Positions 55,018 through 64,000 of a stretch of DNA of 64,000 bases are shown here, piece after piece. The stretch spans positions 1 to 64,000 of the forward strand of contig JAFUOV010000011.1 in the NCBI GenBank assembly GCA_017481745.1, written 5' to 3'. Source of the stretch: Bacteroidaceae bacterium. GTDB taxonomy: Bacteria; Bacteroidota; Bacteroidia; Bacteroidales; Barnesiellaceae_A. Position 1 is the stretch's first letter; each line of letters begins with the position of its first letter. The notes below the pieces were generated by a model. The model saw only the letters and a program-made list of their open reading frames with translations, had not been told where the DNA came from and did not search any database. The position numbers and the translations under genes are program-made.

Positions 55018-56334
55018 TTATTTTGCGATACGGCTTTTTCTTGCACCCATTTTTACAAGAGGTTGTGCGTTGCCCAGTTTGAAGGCATCTTTGAGCATTT
55101 CTACTTTGGCGCGTGCAAAGAGAGGTTGGTTTGTAGGTGTTTTGCTTATCTCAACGTCCGAAAGGTATGCAAGGGGATATGCATTACCATCTACTTGATA
55201 GAAAAGAACAAGTTGCTCTCCATCATAAGTAATAGCATCGCCGTTAACCGAGAAATAGAGATCGGGGTATAAATAATTTTCAGAAAGTTCTGCCAGATAC
55301 ATGTCGAGAACAAGCTTGTCGCCTTGTTCGTCTGTGAAAGCGGCATTACCAATGCAGCAGAATCCACCGGTTGCATCAAACAAGTCGAGGCACTCGATAG
55401 TTTCATCTTCGTATGAGAGAGTATAGCTGTATGCAGGAAGTTCAAAAGCTTCGCCGCCATCATAGTAGTTATATTCTGCCATGAAGCCGCCGATACGATA
55501 TTCTTTAGCCCATATACCGGCTATTTCTTTGCCATATACGTCGCCCAAGTCAACAATACCCTTCTCGGTAAATGTTGTTACAGTAGCCAGATCTTCCCAG
55601 TTTTTACCATCTTCGGTATAGCTGAAGTTCCAAGTATAGTCGCCGTTAGCAACAAACTCACCACCTGCTTGGGGTGCTATTGTCGAGATACTGTCTATTT
55701 CGTTCAATGCTATAATGCTATTGTTGAAATCGCTGACCATAGCTGTATTGTATACACCTTGATACCACCATTCATCATTGTTGATATTACCAACGCCTAT
55801 CATGTCGGCTATTTCAATTATTTTGGTTATGCCTGTTGCCGAAATAGTAGCTGTTACGTTGCCGGTTGTTACAGGGCTGTAGTTGTTGTTGGCATCTGCC
55901 AATCCGAGTATAAACTTGTATTCAGCATCTTCGTAAAGACATTGACCCATGGGAATAGAGAGTGTGGCAGCCTTCTCATCGTATGTAGCATAGATGGGAT
56001 TGATCTGATCTCCACTCAATCCGAAAAAGAGGCAAATAGGTTGTATCCATACCTTGGTTGCATCGGTTTCATCGCGGGTGATGGTAGTTTGCCACGATTC
56101 GTTTGCACCTGAAATACCACTTACCGAGTATACCATATAATCACCGGCAATGGCATCGAGTGTAACCTCTGCCTCGGTAGTCATATATTGTTCGCCCTCA
56201 ATGGTATTGAAGTATATCTTCTCGGCATCAACCTTGACAGTAGCGCCGGTGTTTTTATATACATATGTATCTTGTGCTTGCATGGGCAGCATCAGTCCCA
56301 TTGCGATAGCTATAATTGTAAAAATCTTCTTCAT
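55018..56334 (-). CDS. exported protein of unknown function
   Basis: A 438-aa protein with a signal peptide (1-20, ending MQA then QDTYVY). I recognise no family. The body is rich in Asp, Glu, Tyr and aromatic-glycine beta segments, suggesting a beta-sandwich surface protein. It ends with a short basic tail (KMGARKSRIAK) rather than a type IX sorting domain, so its route or anchoring differs from the gene upstream. It follows that gene by five bases and is presumably in one mRNA with it. Confidence 0.6.
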   Translation of the reverse strand: MKKIFTIIAIAMGLMLPMQAQDTYVYKNTGATVKVDAEKIYFNTIEGEQYMTTEAEVTLDAIAGDYMVYSVSGISGANESWQTTITRDETDATKVWIQPICLFFGLSGDQINPIYATYDEKAATLSIPMGQCLYEDAEYKFILGLADANNNYSPVTTGNVTATISATGITKIIEIADMIGVGNINNDEWWYQGVYNTAMVSDFNNSIIALNEIDSISTIAPQAGGEFVANGDYTWNFSYTEDGKNWEDLATVTTFTEKGIVDLGDVYGKEIAGIWAKEYRIGGFMAEYNYYDGGEAFELPAYSYTLSYEDETIECLDLFDATGGFCCIGNAAFTDEQGDKLVLDMYLAELSENYLYPDLYFSVNGDAITYDGEQLVLFYQVDGNAYPLAYLSDVEISKTPTNQPLFARAKVEMLKDAFKLGNAQPLVKMGARKSRIAK

Positions 56335-56339
56335 TGCGA

Positions 56340-56816
56340 TTATTTTTTAATGAATTTAACCGTTGTTCCGTTCACTTGCAACAAATATACACCGGTAGCG
56401 AGTGATGATACATCTACGCGGTTGTTGGCAGGAGTTACCACTGTGTCGATGAGGGTTGCACCATCCATCGAAAGCACTTTGAGAGTAGCTTCGGTGCGAA
56501 GACCTTGCAGGCTCAATGTAGATGCCACAGGGTTGGGGAAGATAGAGAGGTCGACTTTCTCCGACTCTACACCTTCTACCGAAAGAGGAACGTTGCGGAA
56601 ACGAACGGTGCGAACGTCTTTAATGATTTCGCTATTGGTCTTTACAATAGAAAAATACTCGTTTCCGTCGGCAAAGAGCAAGTACGATACTTCCGACAAA
56701 GGAATGTACTCATTTGCATCGGTTGCTATGTGCCAAACCGGTTCTTCACCTTGTGCCGAAATGCGACCTATGCACATCACAAATAAAGCACATAATAAAA
56801 GTAGTTTTTTGTTCAT
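56340..56816 (-). CDS. small type IX secretion cargo protein
   Basis: A 158-aa protein. Signal peptide (1-21, ending SAQ), about 60 residues with VSYLLFADGNEYFSIV, then a C-terminal sorting domain of about 70 residues with IFPNPVAS, VLSMDGATL and VYLLQVNGTTVKFIKK. The mature part before the sorting domain is unusually short for a cargo, so it may be an adaptor or peptide-like product. It is translated five bases before the 438-aa gene, suggesting the pair act together. Confidence 0.75.
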   Translation of the reverse strand: MNKKLLLLCALFVMCIGRISAQGEEPVWHIATDANEYIPLSEVSYLLFADGNEYFSIVKTNSEIIKDVRTVRFRNVPLSVEGVESEKVDLSIFPNPVASTLSLQGLRTEATLKVLSMDGATLIDTVVTPANNRVDVSSLATGVYLLQVNGTTVKFIKK

Positions 56817-56908
56817 AATAAATTAATTATTAGGGTTAAAAAAATATTGGTTGCTGTATATTGCTTGTTATATGTTTTGTAAAAAAGAATTGGAATTTCT
56901 ATTATTCG

Positions 56909-56916
56909 CAAAAATA
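56909..56916 (-). promoter_or_regulatory. candidate -7 box for the secreted protein pair
   Basis: On the minus strand 56916-56909 reads TATTTTTG followed by CG. No well-placed -33. It would give a leader of about 90 bases. Confidence 0.4.
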
Positions 56917-57025
56917 GAAAAAAATAATACAAATCGGGGCTTTTGTGTCAATTAATATATGTAAAAATTGATTTAGTGCTATAATTGCCCTAACCTGCTA
57001 TAAAAATGTTCTATGATTGGATATA

Positions 57026-57113
57026 ATAACGGCGAGTATATCCAACTTGTTTTGTGTACTTTGCGTTTTTGATAAAACAGAATACACTCTTGTTATGATA
57101 TACCCGCCGTTAT
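57026..57113. repeat. 17-bp inverted repeat after cysS
   Basis: ATAACGGCGAGTATATC (57026-57042) and GATATACCCGCCGTTAT (57097-57113) are inverted copies with one mismatch, 54 bases apart. It lies between the cysS stop and the next leftward gene. It could be a long-loop terminator, a small mobile element remnant or a protein-binding site. Confidence 0.65.
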
Positions 57114-57152
57114 AGAGCCTCGGGGTTTATAGAAAAATGTTGAGGCTTATGG

Positions 57153-58625
57153 CTATTTCAATTTCCACTCGGTACCCTCTTTGGTGTCTTTCAGTTCAAA
57201 ACCTATTTCACCCAAGCGGTCGCGGATGAGGTCGCTTGTAGCCCAATCTTTGCGAGCCTTTGCATCGCGGCGCATCTCAAGCAACAGCTCAACGGCTTTG
57301 GCATAAGCCTCGTTTCCGTTGTCGTCGGCTTGCTTGCTCTCTACAAGACCCAATACATCGAACATGAAGAGGCGCATAGTTTCGCGCAACTCGTCGAGGT
57401 CGCTCTGCGAGAGGGTAGCATTGCCTGCCAATACGGTATTGATAATGCGTACACCGTCGAAGAGGTGTGAGATGACGATGGGTGTAGAGAGGTCGTCGTT
57501 CATTGCCTCGTAGCACTTGGCACGCAATTCTTTCACCTCGATGGTCGACGTAGCAGCAGGTGTTACTTTTGCCAGATTGTTCCAACCCTCCATGAGGCGG
57601 TTGTATGCCTTTTCCGATGCTTGCAATGCCTCGTTGCTGAAGTCTACGGTGCTGCGGTAGTGTGCTTGGAGGATAAAGAAGCGTATCGTCATGGGCGAGT
57701 ATGCTTGTTGCAAGAGTTGGTGTTTGCCGGTGAAGAATTCATCGAGAGTGATGAAGTTACCAAGCGATTTACCCATCTTCTGTCCGTTGATGGTAATCAT
57801 ATTGTTGTGCATCCAATAGCGCACTGTCTCATGACCTTGTGCTGCTACCGATTGTGCTATCTCGCACTCGTGGTGGGGGAACAACAAGTCCATACCGCCA
57901 CCATGGATGTCAAACTCCTCACCCAGATATTTTGTACCCATAGCCGAGCACTCCAAGTGCCAGCCGGGGAAACCGTCGCTCCAAGGCGAGGGCCAGCGCA
58001 TGATGTGTTCGGGCGATGCTTTTTTCCACAAGGCAAAGTCGAACGAGCGGCGTTTCTCGCTTTGTCCGTCAAGGTCGCGAGTGGTATTGAGCAACTCCTC
58101 GATGTTGCGACCCGACAACTTGCCATAATGGTGCTCGGCGTTATATTTCTCTACGTCGAAGTATACCGAACCCTCGCTCTCATAGGCAAATCCTGCATCG
58201 AAAATCTTCTTGATATACTCGATTTGCTCGATGATATGACCCGATGCATGGGGCTCTATGCTGGGGGGCAATACGTTGAGTGCTTCCATCGCTTTGTGGT
58301 AGCGATTGAGGTAGTGTTGTACCACTTCCATCGGCTCGAGTTGCTCCAGACGAGCTTTCTTGGCAATCTTGTCTTCGCCCTCGTCGGCATCATGCTCGAG
58401 GTGACCGACATCGGTGATGTTGCGCACGTAACGCACCTTGTAGCCAAGGTGCGAGAGGTAACGGAACAAGATGTCGAATGTAATAGCGGGGCGTGCGTGT
58501 CCCAAGTGTCCGTCGCCATAGACGGTAGGTCCGCACACATACATGCCTACGTGTGGTGCATTGAGCGGTACAAACTGCTCTTTGCGACGTTTGAGTGTAT
58601 TGTATATAAACAACGAATTTTCCAT
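57153..58625 (-). CDS. cysS: cysteinyl-tRNA synthetase
   Basis: A 490-aa class I synthetase that charges tRNA-Cys. The HIGH motif is in [10 protein letters not shown] (about 37), the zinc ligands include MYVCGPTVY (about 28-36), GWHLECSAM and HHECE (HHGGG-like), and the KMSKS loop is KMGKSLGN (about 281). Length and order match the family. It follows the TlpA-like gene by 19 bases, and that follows argS by 31, so the three may be one operon. Confidence 0.97.
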   Translation of the reverse strand: MENSLFIYNTLKRRKEQFVPLNAPHVGMYVCGPTVYGDGHLGHARPAITFDILFRYLSHLGYKVRYVRNITDVGHLEHDADEGEDKIAKKARLEQLEPMEVVQHYLNRYHKAMEALNVLPPSIEPHASGHIIEQIEYIKKIFDAGFAYESEGSVYFDVEKYNAEHHYGKLSGRNIEELLNTTRDLDGQSEKRRSFDFALWKKASPEHIMRWPSPWSDGFPGWHLECSAMGTKYLGEEFDIHGGGMDLLFPHHECEIAQSVAAQGHETVRYWMHNNMITINGQKMGKSLGNFITLDEFFTGKHQLLQQAYSPMTIRFFILQAHYRSTVDFSNEALQASEKAYNRLMEGWNNLAKVTPAATSTIEVKELRAKCYEAMNDDLSTPIVISHLFDGVRIINTVLAGNATLSQSDLDELRETMRLFMFDVLGLVESKQADDNGNEAYAKAVELLLEMRRDAKARKDWATSDLIRDRLGEIGFELKDTKEGTEWKLK

Positions 58626-58644
58626 ATCAATATCTTTTAATTTG

Positions 58645-59736
58645 TTATTCTATCGCAGCTTTTACCTCGGCAATGAACTCTTCTGTGGGCAGACCACGAG
58701 TTACGATAGTGCCGTCGGGTGCAAAGAGGATAAGGTGAGGAATACCGGTGATGCCGTAGAGATCGGCAGGAGCACCTTGTGCATTGATGATTTGTGCCCA
58801 AGGCATACCCTCTTCTTCAATAGCCTTTTTGGTGTTTTCGGGTTTATCCGATACGGCTACACCCAATATTTCAAGACCTTTGGGGTTGTACTCGTTATAC
58901 AACTCGATGAGGGTAGGGATAGATCTGCGGCAAGGACCACACCACGATGCCCAGAAGTCTACCAACACGTATTTGCCTTTGCCTACATAGTCGCTCAACG
59001 ATACGGTGGTGCCATCTTCTTGCTCAACGCTGAAGTCGACAAACATGCTGCCGGGAGCTGTTGCCATTGCTACTTTGATGGCTTCGAGGGTCGATGCAAT
59101 AGCGGGGCTCTGAAGGATTATATCACCCAATGTAGCAGTTATAGAGTCGAGCTCTTTCATGTCGGGTTCCATACCCAGATATTGCTCGAAAACGTATGCA
59201 CCAAACACGTCGTTGTTGTGTTCTTTAAGCGACTGCTTAATGTTGTTTTTCAGCTCGTTGGTAACGAAGTCTTCTTCGGCCTTCATCATCTTCATTGCCT
59301 CCTCCTTGCTGATAGCATTGCTCTCAAACAATTGAGTGATGCTGTCGTTGGTGGTCATGTAGTCGATGTTGAGTATCTCAAGGCACTCGTTGAAGTCGTT
59401 GAAAGCATCGTTCAGCGGAGAGCTCTTCTCAAGACTTTCGGTGTTAAAGTTTACGATGAGGTCGCAACCCGGTTCTACAATAATGGGGTAGTGAAGACCT
59501 ATTTTTGTCATAAGCAGACCGATGAAGGCGGTGTCTACTTTACCCTCGAAGGTGAAGCTGCCGGCAACAAACTCGGTGCTGTCTATTGCAACTCTTTCTT
59601 GGTAGTTGTATAGGTATACGGTTTCGCCATCAACTTCGGGTGTTGCAACACCCTCTATTCTGAACGATTTGCCGCCGTTGCAAGCTGTCAACAACAAGCC
59701 TGCCAACAATGTCAATAATAAATGCTTGGTTTTCAT
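58645..59736 (-). CDS. TlpA-like thioredoxin lipoprotein with N-terminal DUF4369 domain
   Basis: A 363-aa periplasmic protein. The signal ends LLLTACNGG, a lipobox with Cys at about 19, so it is a lipoprotein. Residues about 26-115 look like the DUF4369 beta domain common in Bacteroidetes, followed by a helical segment and an AhpC/TSA-thioredoxin domain with [16 protein letters not shown] (about 257) carrying the redox CxxC. Such proteins reduce disulfides in the periplasm. The exact client is unknown. Confidence 0.88.
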   Translation of the reverse strand: MKTKHLLLTLLAGLLLTACNGGKSFRIEGVATPEVDGETVYLYNYQERVAIDSTEFVAGSFTFEGKVDTAFIGLLMTKIGLHYPIIVEPGCDLIVNFNTESLEKSSPLNDAFNDFNECLEILNIDYMTTNDSITQLFESNAISKEEAMKMMKAEEDFVTNELKNNIKQSLKEHNNDVFGAYVFEQYLGMEPDMKELDSITATLGDIILQSPAIASTLEAIKVAMATAPGSMFVDFSVEQEDGTTVSLSDYVGKGKYVLVDFWASWCGPCRRSIPTLIELYNEYNPKGLEILGVAVSDKPENTKKAIEEEGMPWAQIINAQGAPADLYGITGIPHLILFAPDGTIVTRGLPTEEFIAEVKAAIE

Positions 59737-59767
59737 AGTTATATCAAATTTATTTTATCGCTAAATA

Positions 59768-61561
59768 TTACATACGCTCGGGAACTTCAATACCCAACAA
59801 GCTCATGCCCGATGCTATTACCTTGGCAACATTGGCAGAGAGCATCAAGCGGAATGCGCGTACAGCCTCATTCTCCTCGCGCAGTATCGAGAAGTCGTGA
59901 TAGAATTGGTTATACTCTTTCACGAGGTCATACACGTAGTTGGCTATCTGTGCAGGGCTGTATGTACGACCTGCCTCGGCAACGGTGGCGGGATAGCTTG
60001 CCAATCGTTGTATGAGTTCTATCTCTTTGTTGGTGGGTACTACGCTGCTCACATCGGTTTTACGATAGTCGATGCCTGCTTCGGCAGCCTTGCGCATTAC
60101 CGAGCAGATGCGGGCGTAAGTGTATTGTATGAAAGGACCGGTATTGCCGTTGAAGTCGATACTCTCTTTGGGGTTGAAAGTCATATTCTTGCGAGGGTCG
60201 ACCTTGAGGATGAAATATTTGAGCGCGCCCAAACCTACGATACGCGATATTTCGTTTGCCTCCTCGGGAGTGCAACCGTCCAATTTGCCCAGCTCGGCAG
60301 ATGTCTCACGTGCTGTAGCTTCCATCTCGTTCATCAAGTCGTCGGCATCGACAACTGTTCCTTCGCGGCTCTTCATCTTACCTTCGGGCAGCTCTACCAT
60401 ACCATACGAGAAGTGAACAAGGTCTTTACCCCACTTAAATCCGAGTTTGTCGAGAAGAATAGACAATACTTGGAAGTGGTAGTTTTGCTCATTACCCACA
60501 ACGTATATCATCTGGTCGATGGGATAGTCGATAAAGCGCAACTTGGCAGTACCTATATCTTGTGTCATGTATACCGAAGTACCATCGCTACGAAGCAATA
60601 GCTTGTGGTCGAGACCTTCGCCGGTGAGGTCTGCCCACACCGAGCCGTCTTCCTTGCGATACATGATGCCTTTTTCAAGACCTTCGAGCACTTTTTCTTT
60701 GCCTTCAAGGTAGGTTTCGCTTTCGTAGTAAATCTTGTCGAAGTTGACACCCATGCGGCGGTATGTCTCGTCGAAGCCGTCGTACACCCAGCCATTCATC
60801 ATGCGCCATACGCTGCGCACCTCTTCGTCGCCGGCTTCCCAGCGGCGCAACATCTCGCGAGCCTCGGTCATCAGGGGCGATGCTGCCTCTGCCTCTTCCT
60901 TGCTCTTGCCCTCATTCATGAGTGTAGCAACCTCGGCTTTGTAGTGCTTGTCGAAGAGTACATAGAAGTCGCCAATGAGGTGGTCGCCTTTCTTTCCGGC
61001 TTTTTCGGGTGTAATGCCGTTGCCCCACTTTTGCCAAGCGAGCATTGACTTGCAGATGTGAATACCGCGGTCGTTGACAATGTTGGTCTTAACAACACGG
61101 TTGCCGTTGGCTTCCATGATGCGCGAAAGGCTATAACCCAATAGGTTGTTGCGCACGTGTCCCAAGTGCAGGGGCTTGTTGGTGTTGGGCGATGAGTACT
61201 CAATCATTACCAAGGGCGATTGTTCGGTAGCCTTGGTAAAACCATATTGGTCGTCGCCGTCTATTTCGTGTAGCAAGCCTGCCCAATATGCAGGAGCGAT
61301 GACAAGGTTCAAGAAGCCTTTTATCACATTAAATCCTGCTACCGCAGCTTCGTTGGCTACCAAGTATTCGCCAATTTGTTGTGCTGTTGCCTCGGGGGCT
61401 TGCTTCGAAGCACGCAAAAACGGGAATACAACTACTGTGAGGTTGCCCTCAAACTCTTTCTTGGTTTTTTGAGGAATACAGCTGTTTTCGTCAACCTCCA
61501 CTCCATAGAGTGCGTTGACAGCTCGCGCTGTTGCCGATGCTATGATTTGTTCTATTTTCAT
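59768..61561 (-). CDS. argS: arginyl-tRNA synthetase
   Basis: A 597-aa class I synthetase that charges tRNA-Arg. The N-terminal Add-1 domain covers about 1-110; the HIGH motif is in NKPLHLGHVRNNLLG (about 127-141); the KMSKS region is KMKSREGTV (about 392); and a DALR anticodon domain makes the C-terminus. ADLTGEGLDHKLLLRSDGTS and DIGTAKLR are typical. Candidate promoter box at 61584-61591. Confidence 0.97.
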   Translation of the reverse strand: MKIEQIIASATARAVNALYGVEVDENSCIPQKTKKEFEGNLTVVVFPFLRASKQAPEATAQQIGEYLVANEAAVAGFNVIKGFLNLVIAPAYWAGLLHEIDGDDQYGFTKATEQSPLVMIEYSSPNTNKPLHLGHVRNNLLGYSLSRIMEANGNRVVKTNIVNDRGIHICKSMLAWQKWGNGITPEKAGKKGDHLIGDFYVLFDKHYKAEVATLMNEGKSKEEAEAASPLMTEAREMLRRWEAGDEEVRSVWRMMNGWVYDGFDETYRRMGVNFDKIYYESETYLEGKEKVLEGLEKGIMYRKEDGSVWADLTGEGLDHKLLLRSDGTSVYMTQDIGTAKLRFIDYPIDQMIYVVGNEQNYHFQVLSILLDKLGFKWGKDLVHFSYGMVELPEGKMKSREGTVVDADDLMNEMEATARETSAELGKLDGCTPEEANEISRIVGLGALKYFILKVDPRKNMTFNPKESIDFNGNTGPFIQYTYARICSVMRKAAEAGIDYRKTDVSSVVPTNKEIELIQRLASYPATVAEAGRTYSPAQIANYVYDLVKEYNQFYHDFSILREENEAVRAFRLMLSANVAKVIASGMSLLGIEVPERM

Positions 61562-61583
61562 AATTCTCTGTATAATAAGAGTG

Positions 61584-61591
61584 CAAAGATA
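61584..61591 (-). promoter_or_regulatory. candidate -7 box for argS
   Basis: On the minus strand 61591-61584 reads TATCTTTG followed by CA. No clear -33. Leader about 20 bases. Confidence 0.5.
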
Positions 61592-61737
61592 AATATTTTA
61601 TGTCGATATAGTTGCTTTGAAGTCGGCGAATTGGGATTTTTCCTGCGATTTTTCGATATTTTTTATAAAATAATTAAAAACCGCGTGTCGAATTTATAAT
61701 AAAACATACTATTTTTCGGGCTGTGGCAATTATTCAT

Positions 61738-61745
61738 TAACTTTG
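61738..61745 (+). promoter_or_regulatory. candidate -7 box for the rhomboid genes
   Basis: TAACTTTG followed by CA; the -33 region only has TTTTC. Leader about 45 bases. Confidence 0.5.
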
Positions 61746-61793
61746 CAACTCAAATAATGGTACTATGTACCAAGTGAAACTAAACTTATTATT

Positions 61794-62492
61794 ATGCGTT
61801 CGTTTTTCAACTCAATACCCCCTGTTACCAAGAACTTGCTTATCATCAATGTGCTCATGTGGTTTGCTACGATTGCTATCGGAACCAACCCTGCGACGGG
61901 CGATTATAGGCTGGTAGAGTGGATGGGCTTGCATCTGTTTGGTGCAGAGAAGTTTAATGTGGCTCAGCTCATTACCTACATGTTCTTGCATGACCCCTCG
62001 TCGTTTGGTCATGTTTTCTTCAACATGTTCTCGGTGTTTATGTTTGGACGTACACTCGAGATGGTGTGGGGCGGTCAACGATTTCTGTTCTATTACATCA
62101 CAACCGGTATAGGTGCGGGTCTTATACAAGAGGCTGCGTGGTATATCGAGTTTGGCAGTCAGATATCACAAATCACACAAGTGCTCGGTCCTGAGCAGGC
62201 TGCCGTAGCACTTAACAATCTGGTAACAATTGGTGCTTCGGGTGCAGTGTTTGGCATACTCTTGGCGTTTGGTATGTTGTTTCCCAATGCTCCGTTGTAT
62301 CTGATGTTTATCCCCGTTCCTATCAAGGCAAAATGGTTTGTTCTGGGATATGGATTGATAGAACTCTTCTTGGGTGTGAGTGCCTCGAGCGATGGTATTG
62401 CGCACTTTGCCCACTTGGGAGGTATGTTGGTGGGTATTATCCTCATACTTTATTGGCGTAAAAAAGGCATAGGCAATGGCAACTATTTTTGA
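61794..62492 (+). CDS. rhomboid-family intramembrane serine protease
   Basis: A 232-aa membrane protein of six helices. The catalytic Ser is in GASGAVFGILLAF (about 145) and the His in HFAHLGGMLVG (about 204). FLHDPSSFGHVFFNMFSVFMFG (two short pieces, about 62-84) matches the L1 and TM2 region. It lacks any extra domain. Its stop codon overlaps the start of a second rhomboid gene by 17 bases. Confidence 0.93.
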   Translation: MRSFFNSIPPVTKNLLIINVLMWFATIAIGTNPATGDYRLVEWMGLHLFGAEKFNVAQLITYMFLHDPSSFGHVFFNMFSVFMFGRTLEMVWGGQRFLFYYITTGIGAGLIQEAAWYIEFGSQISQITQVLGPEQAAVALNNLVTIGASGAVFGILLAFGMLFPNAPLYLMFIPVPIKAKWFVLGYGLIELFLGVSASSDGIAHFAHLGGMLVGIILILYWRKKGIGNGNYF

Positions 62493-63408
62493 TGATATAA
62501 AGTATCGTATGGGCAATGCACCCATTCTCAAGCAACTCATTTACACAAATGTAGGTGTGTTTATCGCGGTGCATCTTGCTGTGGTGGTGTTGATGTTGTT
62601 TAACGTAACATCGCACGAATGGTTGTCGTTTCTCGAAGTTCCCTCTCGATTGAGCGCTTTGCCCTATCGTTTCTGGACGATATTTACCTATATGTTTGTG
62701 CATTATGACGTATGGCATCTGCTTTTCAATATGCTGTGGCTCTATTGGTTTGGCTCTATCTACATACAATATTTCTCGCAGAAACATTTGAGCGTGTTGT
62801 ATATTGTAGGAGGTCTTGCCGGAGCGGCTTTGTATCTGTTGTCGTACAATGTCTTCCCATATTTTGCCGACAAACAAGGCATGATGTGTGGTGCATCGGC
62901 GGCTATTATGGCGATTGTTTTTGCCACTGCCATTCGAGTGCCAGACTACAAGGTAAACCTGATGTTTGTTGGGGCTGTTTCGCTCAAATATATTGCCGCG
63001 GTAGTTATAATCATTGACTTGTTGAGTATGACATCGCCCAACGCGGGTGGTCATTTTGCTCACATCGGTGGTGCTCTGATGGGTGCTATCTTTGCCCTTT
63101 GTTGGAATAGAGGAAAAGATATTTTATCTCCTGTCAACAACCTGATGGATAGGATTGTGAGTGGGTGGGGACGACCCAAGATACGGTTTAAACATACACC
63201 ATCGCCCAAGAAAAAAAGTGCGCCCAAAAACAACCAATCGCCTAACGACGCAGAGCGCAAGCGCCCCGAAACCGACGGCGAGTATCGCATGCGCAAGAAA
63301 CAAGAGGCCGAGGAGATAGATCGTATCTTGGATAAAATAAAGAAATCGGGTTATAGTGCTCTTACTACCGAAGAGAAGCAACGCCTCTTTGATGTCCGTA
63401 AGAAATAA
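62476..63408 (+). CDS. second rhomboid-family protein with a long basic C-terminal tail
   Basis: A 310-aa protein. The rhomboid core (about 15-215) has FVHYDVWHLLFNMLW, GASAAIMAIVFATA (about 138; the Ser is kept, but the usual last Gly of GxSG is Ala) and GGHFAHIGGALMG with the His. A cytoplasmic tail of about 90 residues is highly charged (PSPKKKSAPKN, RKKQEAEEIDRIL) and ends with a helical DUF6576-like motif (SGYSALTTEEKQRLF). It is translated from a start within the first rhomboid gene, so the two are coupled. Confidence 0.88.
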   Translation: MATIFDDIKYRMGNAPILKQLIYTNVGVFIAVHLAVVVLMLFNVTSHEWLSFLEVPSRLSALPYRFWTIFTYMFVHYDVWHLLFNMLWLYWFGSIYIQYFSQKHLSVLYIVGGLAGAALYLLSYNVFPYFADKQGMMCGASAAIMAIVFATAIRVPDYKVNLMFVGAVSLKYIAAVVIIIDLLSMTSPNAGGHFAHIGGALMGAIFALCWNRGKDILSPVNNLMDRIVSGWGRPKIRFKHTPSPKKKSAPKNNQSPNDAERKRPETDGEYRMRKKQEAEEIDRILDKIKKSGYSALTTEEKQRLFDVRKK

Positions 63409-63428
63409 AAGATTGTTTTTTTTGATAG

Positions 63429-64000
63429 ATGAAACTGATAGGAAAATTCATTGCAACGATAGTGCTTATTCTGGCAGTCATAGCATCGTTACTGTTGGTG
63501 GCATCGGCATATGTCGAGTATCTGTCGCCGGCGCAATTTGCTTTGCCGGCACTATTGGGCTTGGCTCTTCCCATATTTGCCGTATGCACAATATTGCTGT
63601 TTCTATGTTTGTTGTTTCTATCTCCCAAGTATTCTCTTGTGCCGTTGGCTGCCTTGTTGCTTTCGATACCGGCTTTGTGGAAGTATTTTCCCATCAATTT
63701 GGGTAAAGATAGTGTCGACACCAATCGCGGTACATTCACATTGCTCAGCTATAATGTCTACTACTTTATGGACACTATGAAAGAGCCTGTCGATGGAGAA
63801 TTGTCGTACAATCGTACGTTGCAATACATGATGGACTATAATGCCGATATTGTGATGTTGCAAGAGACCGGGGGTAAGATAAGGAAAAGACATAAAATAA
63901 CGCAATCGCAAATGGATGCGCTGAAAAAGCAGTATCCCTACCAGCTGTCGAGCAGATACAATGTAATGTTGTCGAAGTATCCGGCAAAGATTGTTGTCGA
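63429..64000 (+). CDS. endonuclease/exonuclease/phosphatase-family membrane protein (cut by the window end)
   Basis: The first 190 codons of a gene that runs off the right edge without a stop. From ATG 63429 the protein begins KLIGKFIATIVLILAVIASL and has three hydrophobic segments in the first 95 residues, then LLSYNVYYF (about 106) and ADIVMLQET (about 139), which carry the Asn and Glu of the EEP metal site. N-terminal membrane helices followed by an EEP domain are common in Bacteroidetes; the substrate is unknown. It starts 20 bases after the second rhomboid. Confidence 0.85.
   Translation, partial: MKLIGKFIATIVLILAVIASLLLVASAYVEYLSPAQFALPALLGLALPIFAVCTILLFLCLLFLSPKYSLVPLAALLLSIPALWKYFPINLGKDSVDTNRGTFTLLSYNVYYFMDTMKEPVDGELSYNRTLQYMMDYNADIVMLQETGGKIRKRHKITQSQMDALKKQYPYQLSSRYNVMLSKYPAKIVV

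Larger units (their letters stand above)
56817..57152. other. 336-bp intergenic region
   Basis: No gene is supported. It holds a candidate -7 box (56909-56916) for the leftward small cargo gene and a 17-bp inverted repeat at 57026-57113 that may end the cysS transcript. The remainder is AT-rich with no other structure that I can see. Confidence 0.6.

Noticed and set aside
1..64000. CRISPR arrays, insertion sequences, prophage genes
   Set aside because: No regularly spaced direct repeats, transposase, integrase or phage structural genes were seen on either strand.

Overview
The window is a chromosomal segment from a member of the Bacteroidales, most likely a gut or oral commensal. The evidence is Bacteroidetes-type promoters (TAnnTTTG at -7, TTTG/TTG at -33) upstream of many genes, start sites without a good Shine-Dalgarno sequence, Bacteroidetes-only families (DUF4271, DUF4294, PorZ, the 769-aa TonB receptor type with an N-terminal carboxypeptidase-D-like domain), a three-subunit fumarate reductase ordered C-A-B, and type IX secretion C-terminal sorting domains. 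Family and genus cannot be fixed from this segment alone. No rRNA, insertion sequence, prophage, CRISPR array or complete polysaccharide-utilisation locus is seen.

Layout. 0-4.7 kb is the accessory-looking part: a DUF1016/PDDEXK nuclease, a secreted multi-domain glucan-binding protein, and unusual intergenic DNA packed with short hairpins and degenerate repeats. 4.7-8.1 kb (minus) is the frdCAB fumarate reductase operon, with a clear promoter and terminator. 8.3-14.3 kb (plus) holds an epimerase, a LOG-family protein, DUF4271, a HemD-like protein, then rnpA-yidD-tatD and tyrS. 14.4-18 kb holds a divergent 475-aa protein, tRNA-Gln, a DUF4294 protein, an RNA methyltransferase and very AT-rich intergenic DNA. 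18-26.4 kb (plus) is nadA-leuS-yitT-rdgB-porZ followed by a Nudix hydrolase. 26.4-31 kb (minus) is an RNA methyltransferase-purD-membrane protein operon and a Kdo-kinase-like gene. 31.2-41.5 kb has nadB, a YfcC transporter, an alkylation-repair protein, a nucleoside-recognition membrane protein, ybeY, mnmG, apt and uvrC. 41.7-44.5 kb is a small Cys-rich exported protein with a TonB receptor. 44.6-54.9 kb is a dense plus-strand block: dtd, a MazG-like protein, deoC, dgt, a TPM-domain protein, dgkA, recF, DUF721, a thioesterase, a kpsF-like gene, a PfkB kinase and a DEAD-box helicase. 55-61.6 kb (minus) has two secreted proteins, cysS, a TlpA-like lipoprotein and argS. 61.8-64 kb has two overlapping rhomboids and an endonuclease/exonuclease/phosphatase gene cut by the window end.

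Functionally this is mostly housekeeping: three aminoacyl-tRNA synthetases plus a fourth (tyrosyl), tRNA/rRNA maturation (mnmG, ybeY, rnpA, methyltransferases, dtd), NAD synthesis (nadA, nadB), nucleotide sanitation (rdgB, dgt, MazG-like, Nudix), DNA repair (uvrC, recF, alkylation repair), and anaerobic respiration (frd). PorZ and at least two cargo proteins with sorting domains show that the cell has a working or recently working type IX secretion system.

The most notable non-coding signals are a perfect 16-bp ParB-binding parS palindrome directly after mnmG (39088-39103), an AT-rich region around 17.0-18.0 kb with four exact TTATCAACA words, two 50-nt intergenic units near 4.2 and 4.5 kb whose double hairpins differ by compensating base changes, and a small inverted-repeat-bounded mosaic of hairpins at the left edge. 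No complete new multi-gene system could be demonstrated; the best candidates for undescribed biology are these non-coding elements, the degenerate AAA-like protein at 14.4 kb, and the Cys-rich protein/TonB receptor pair.
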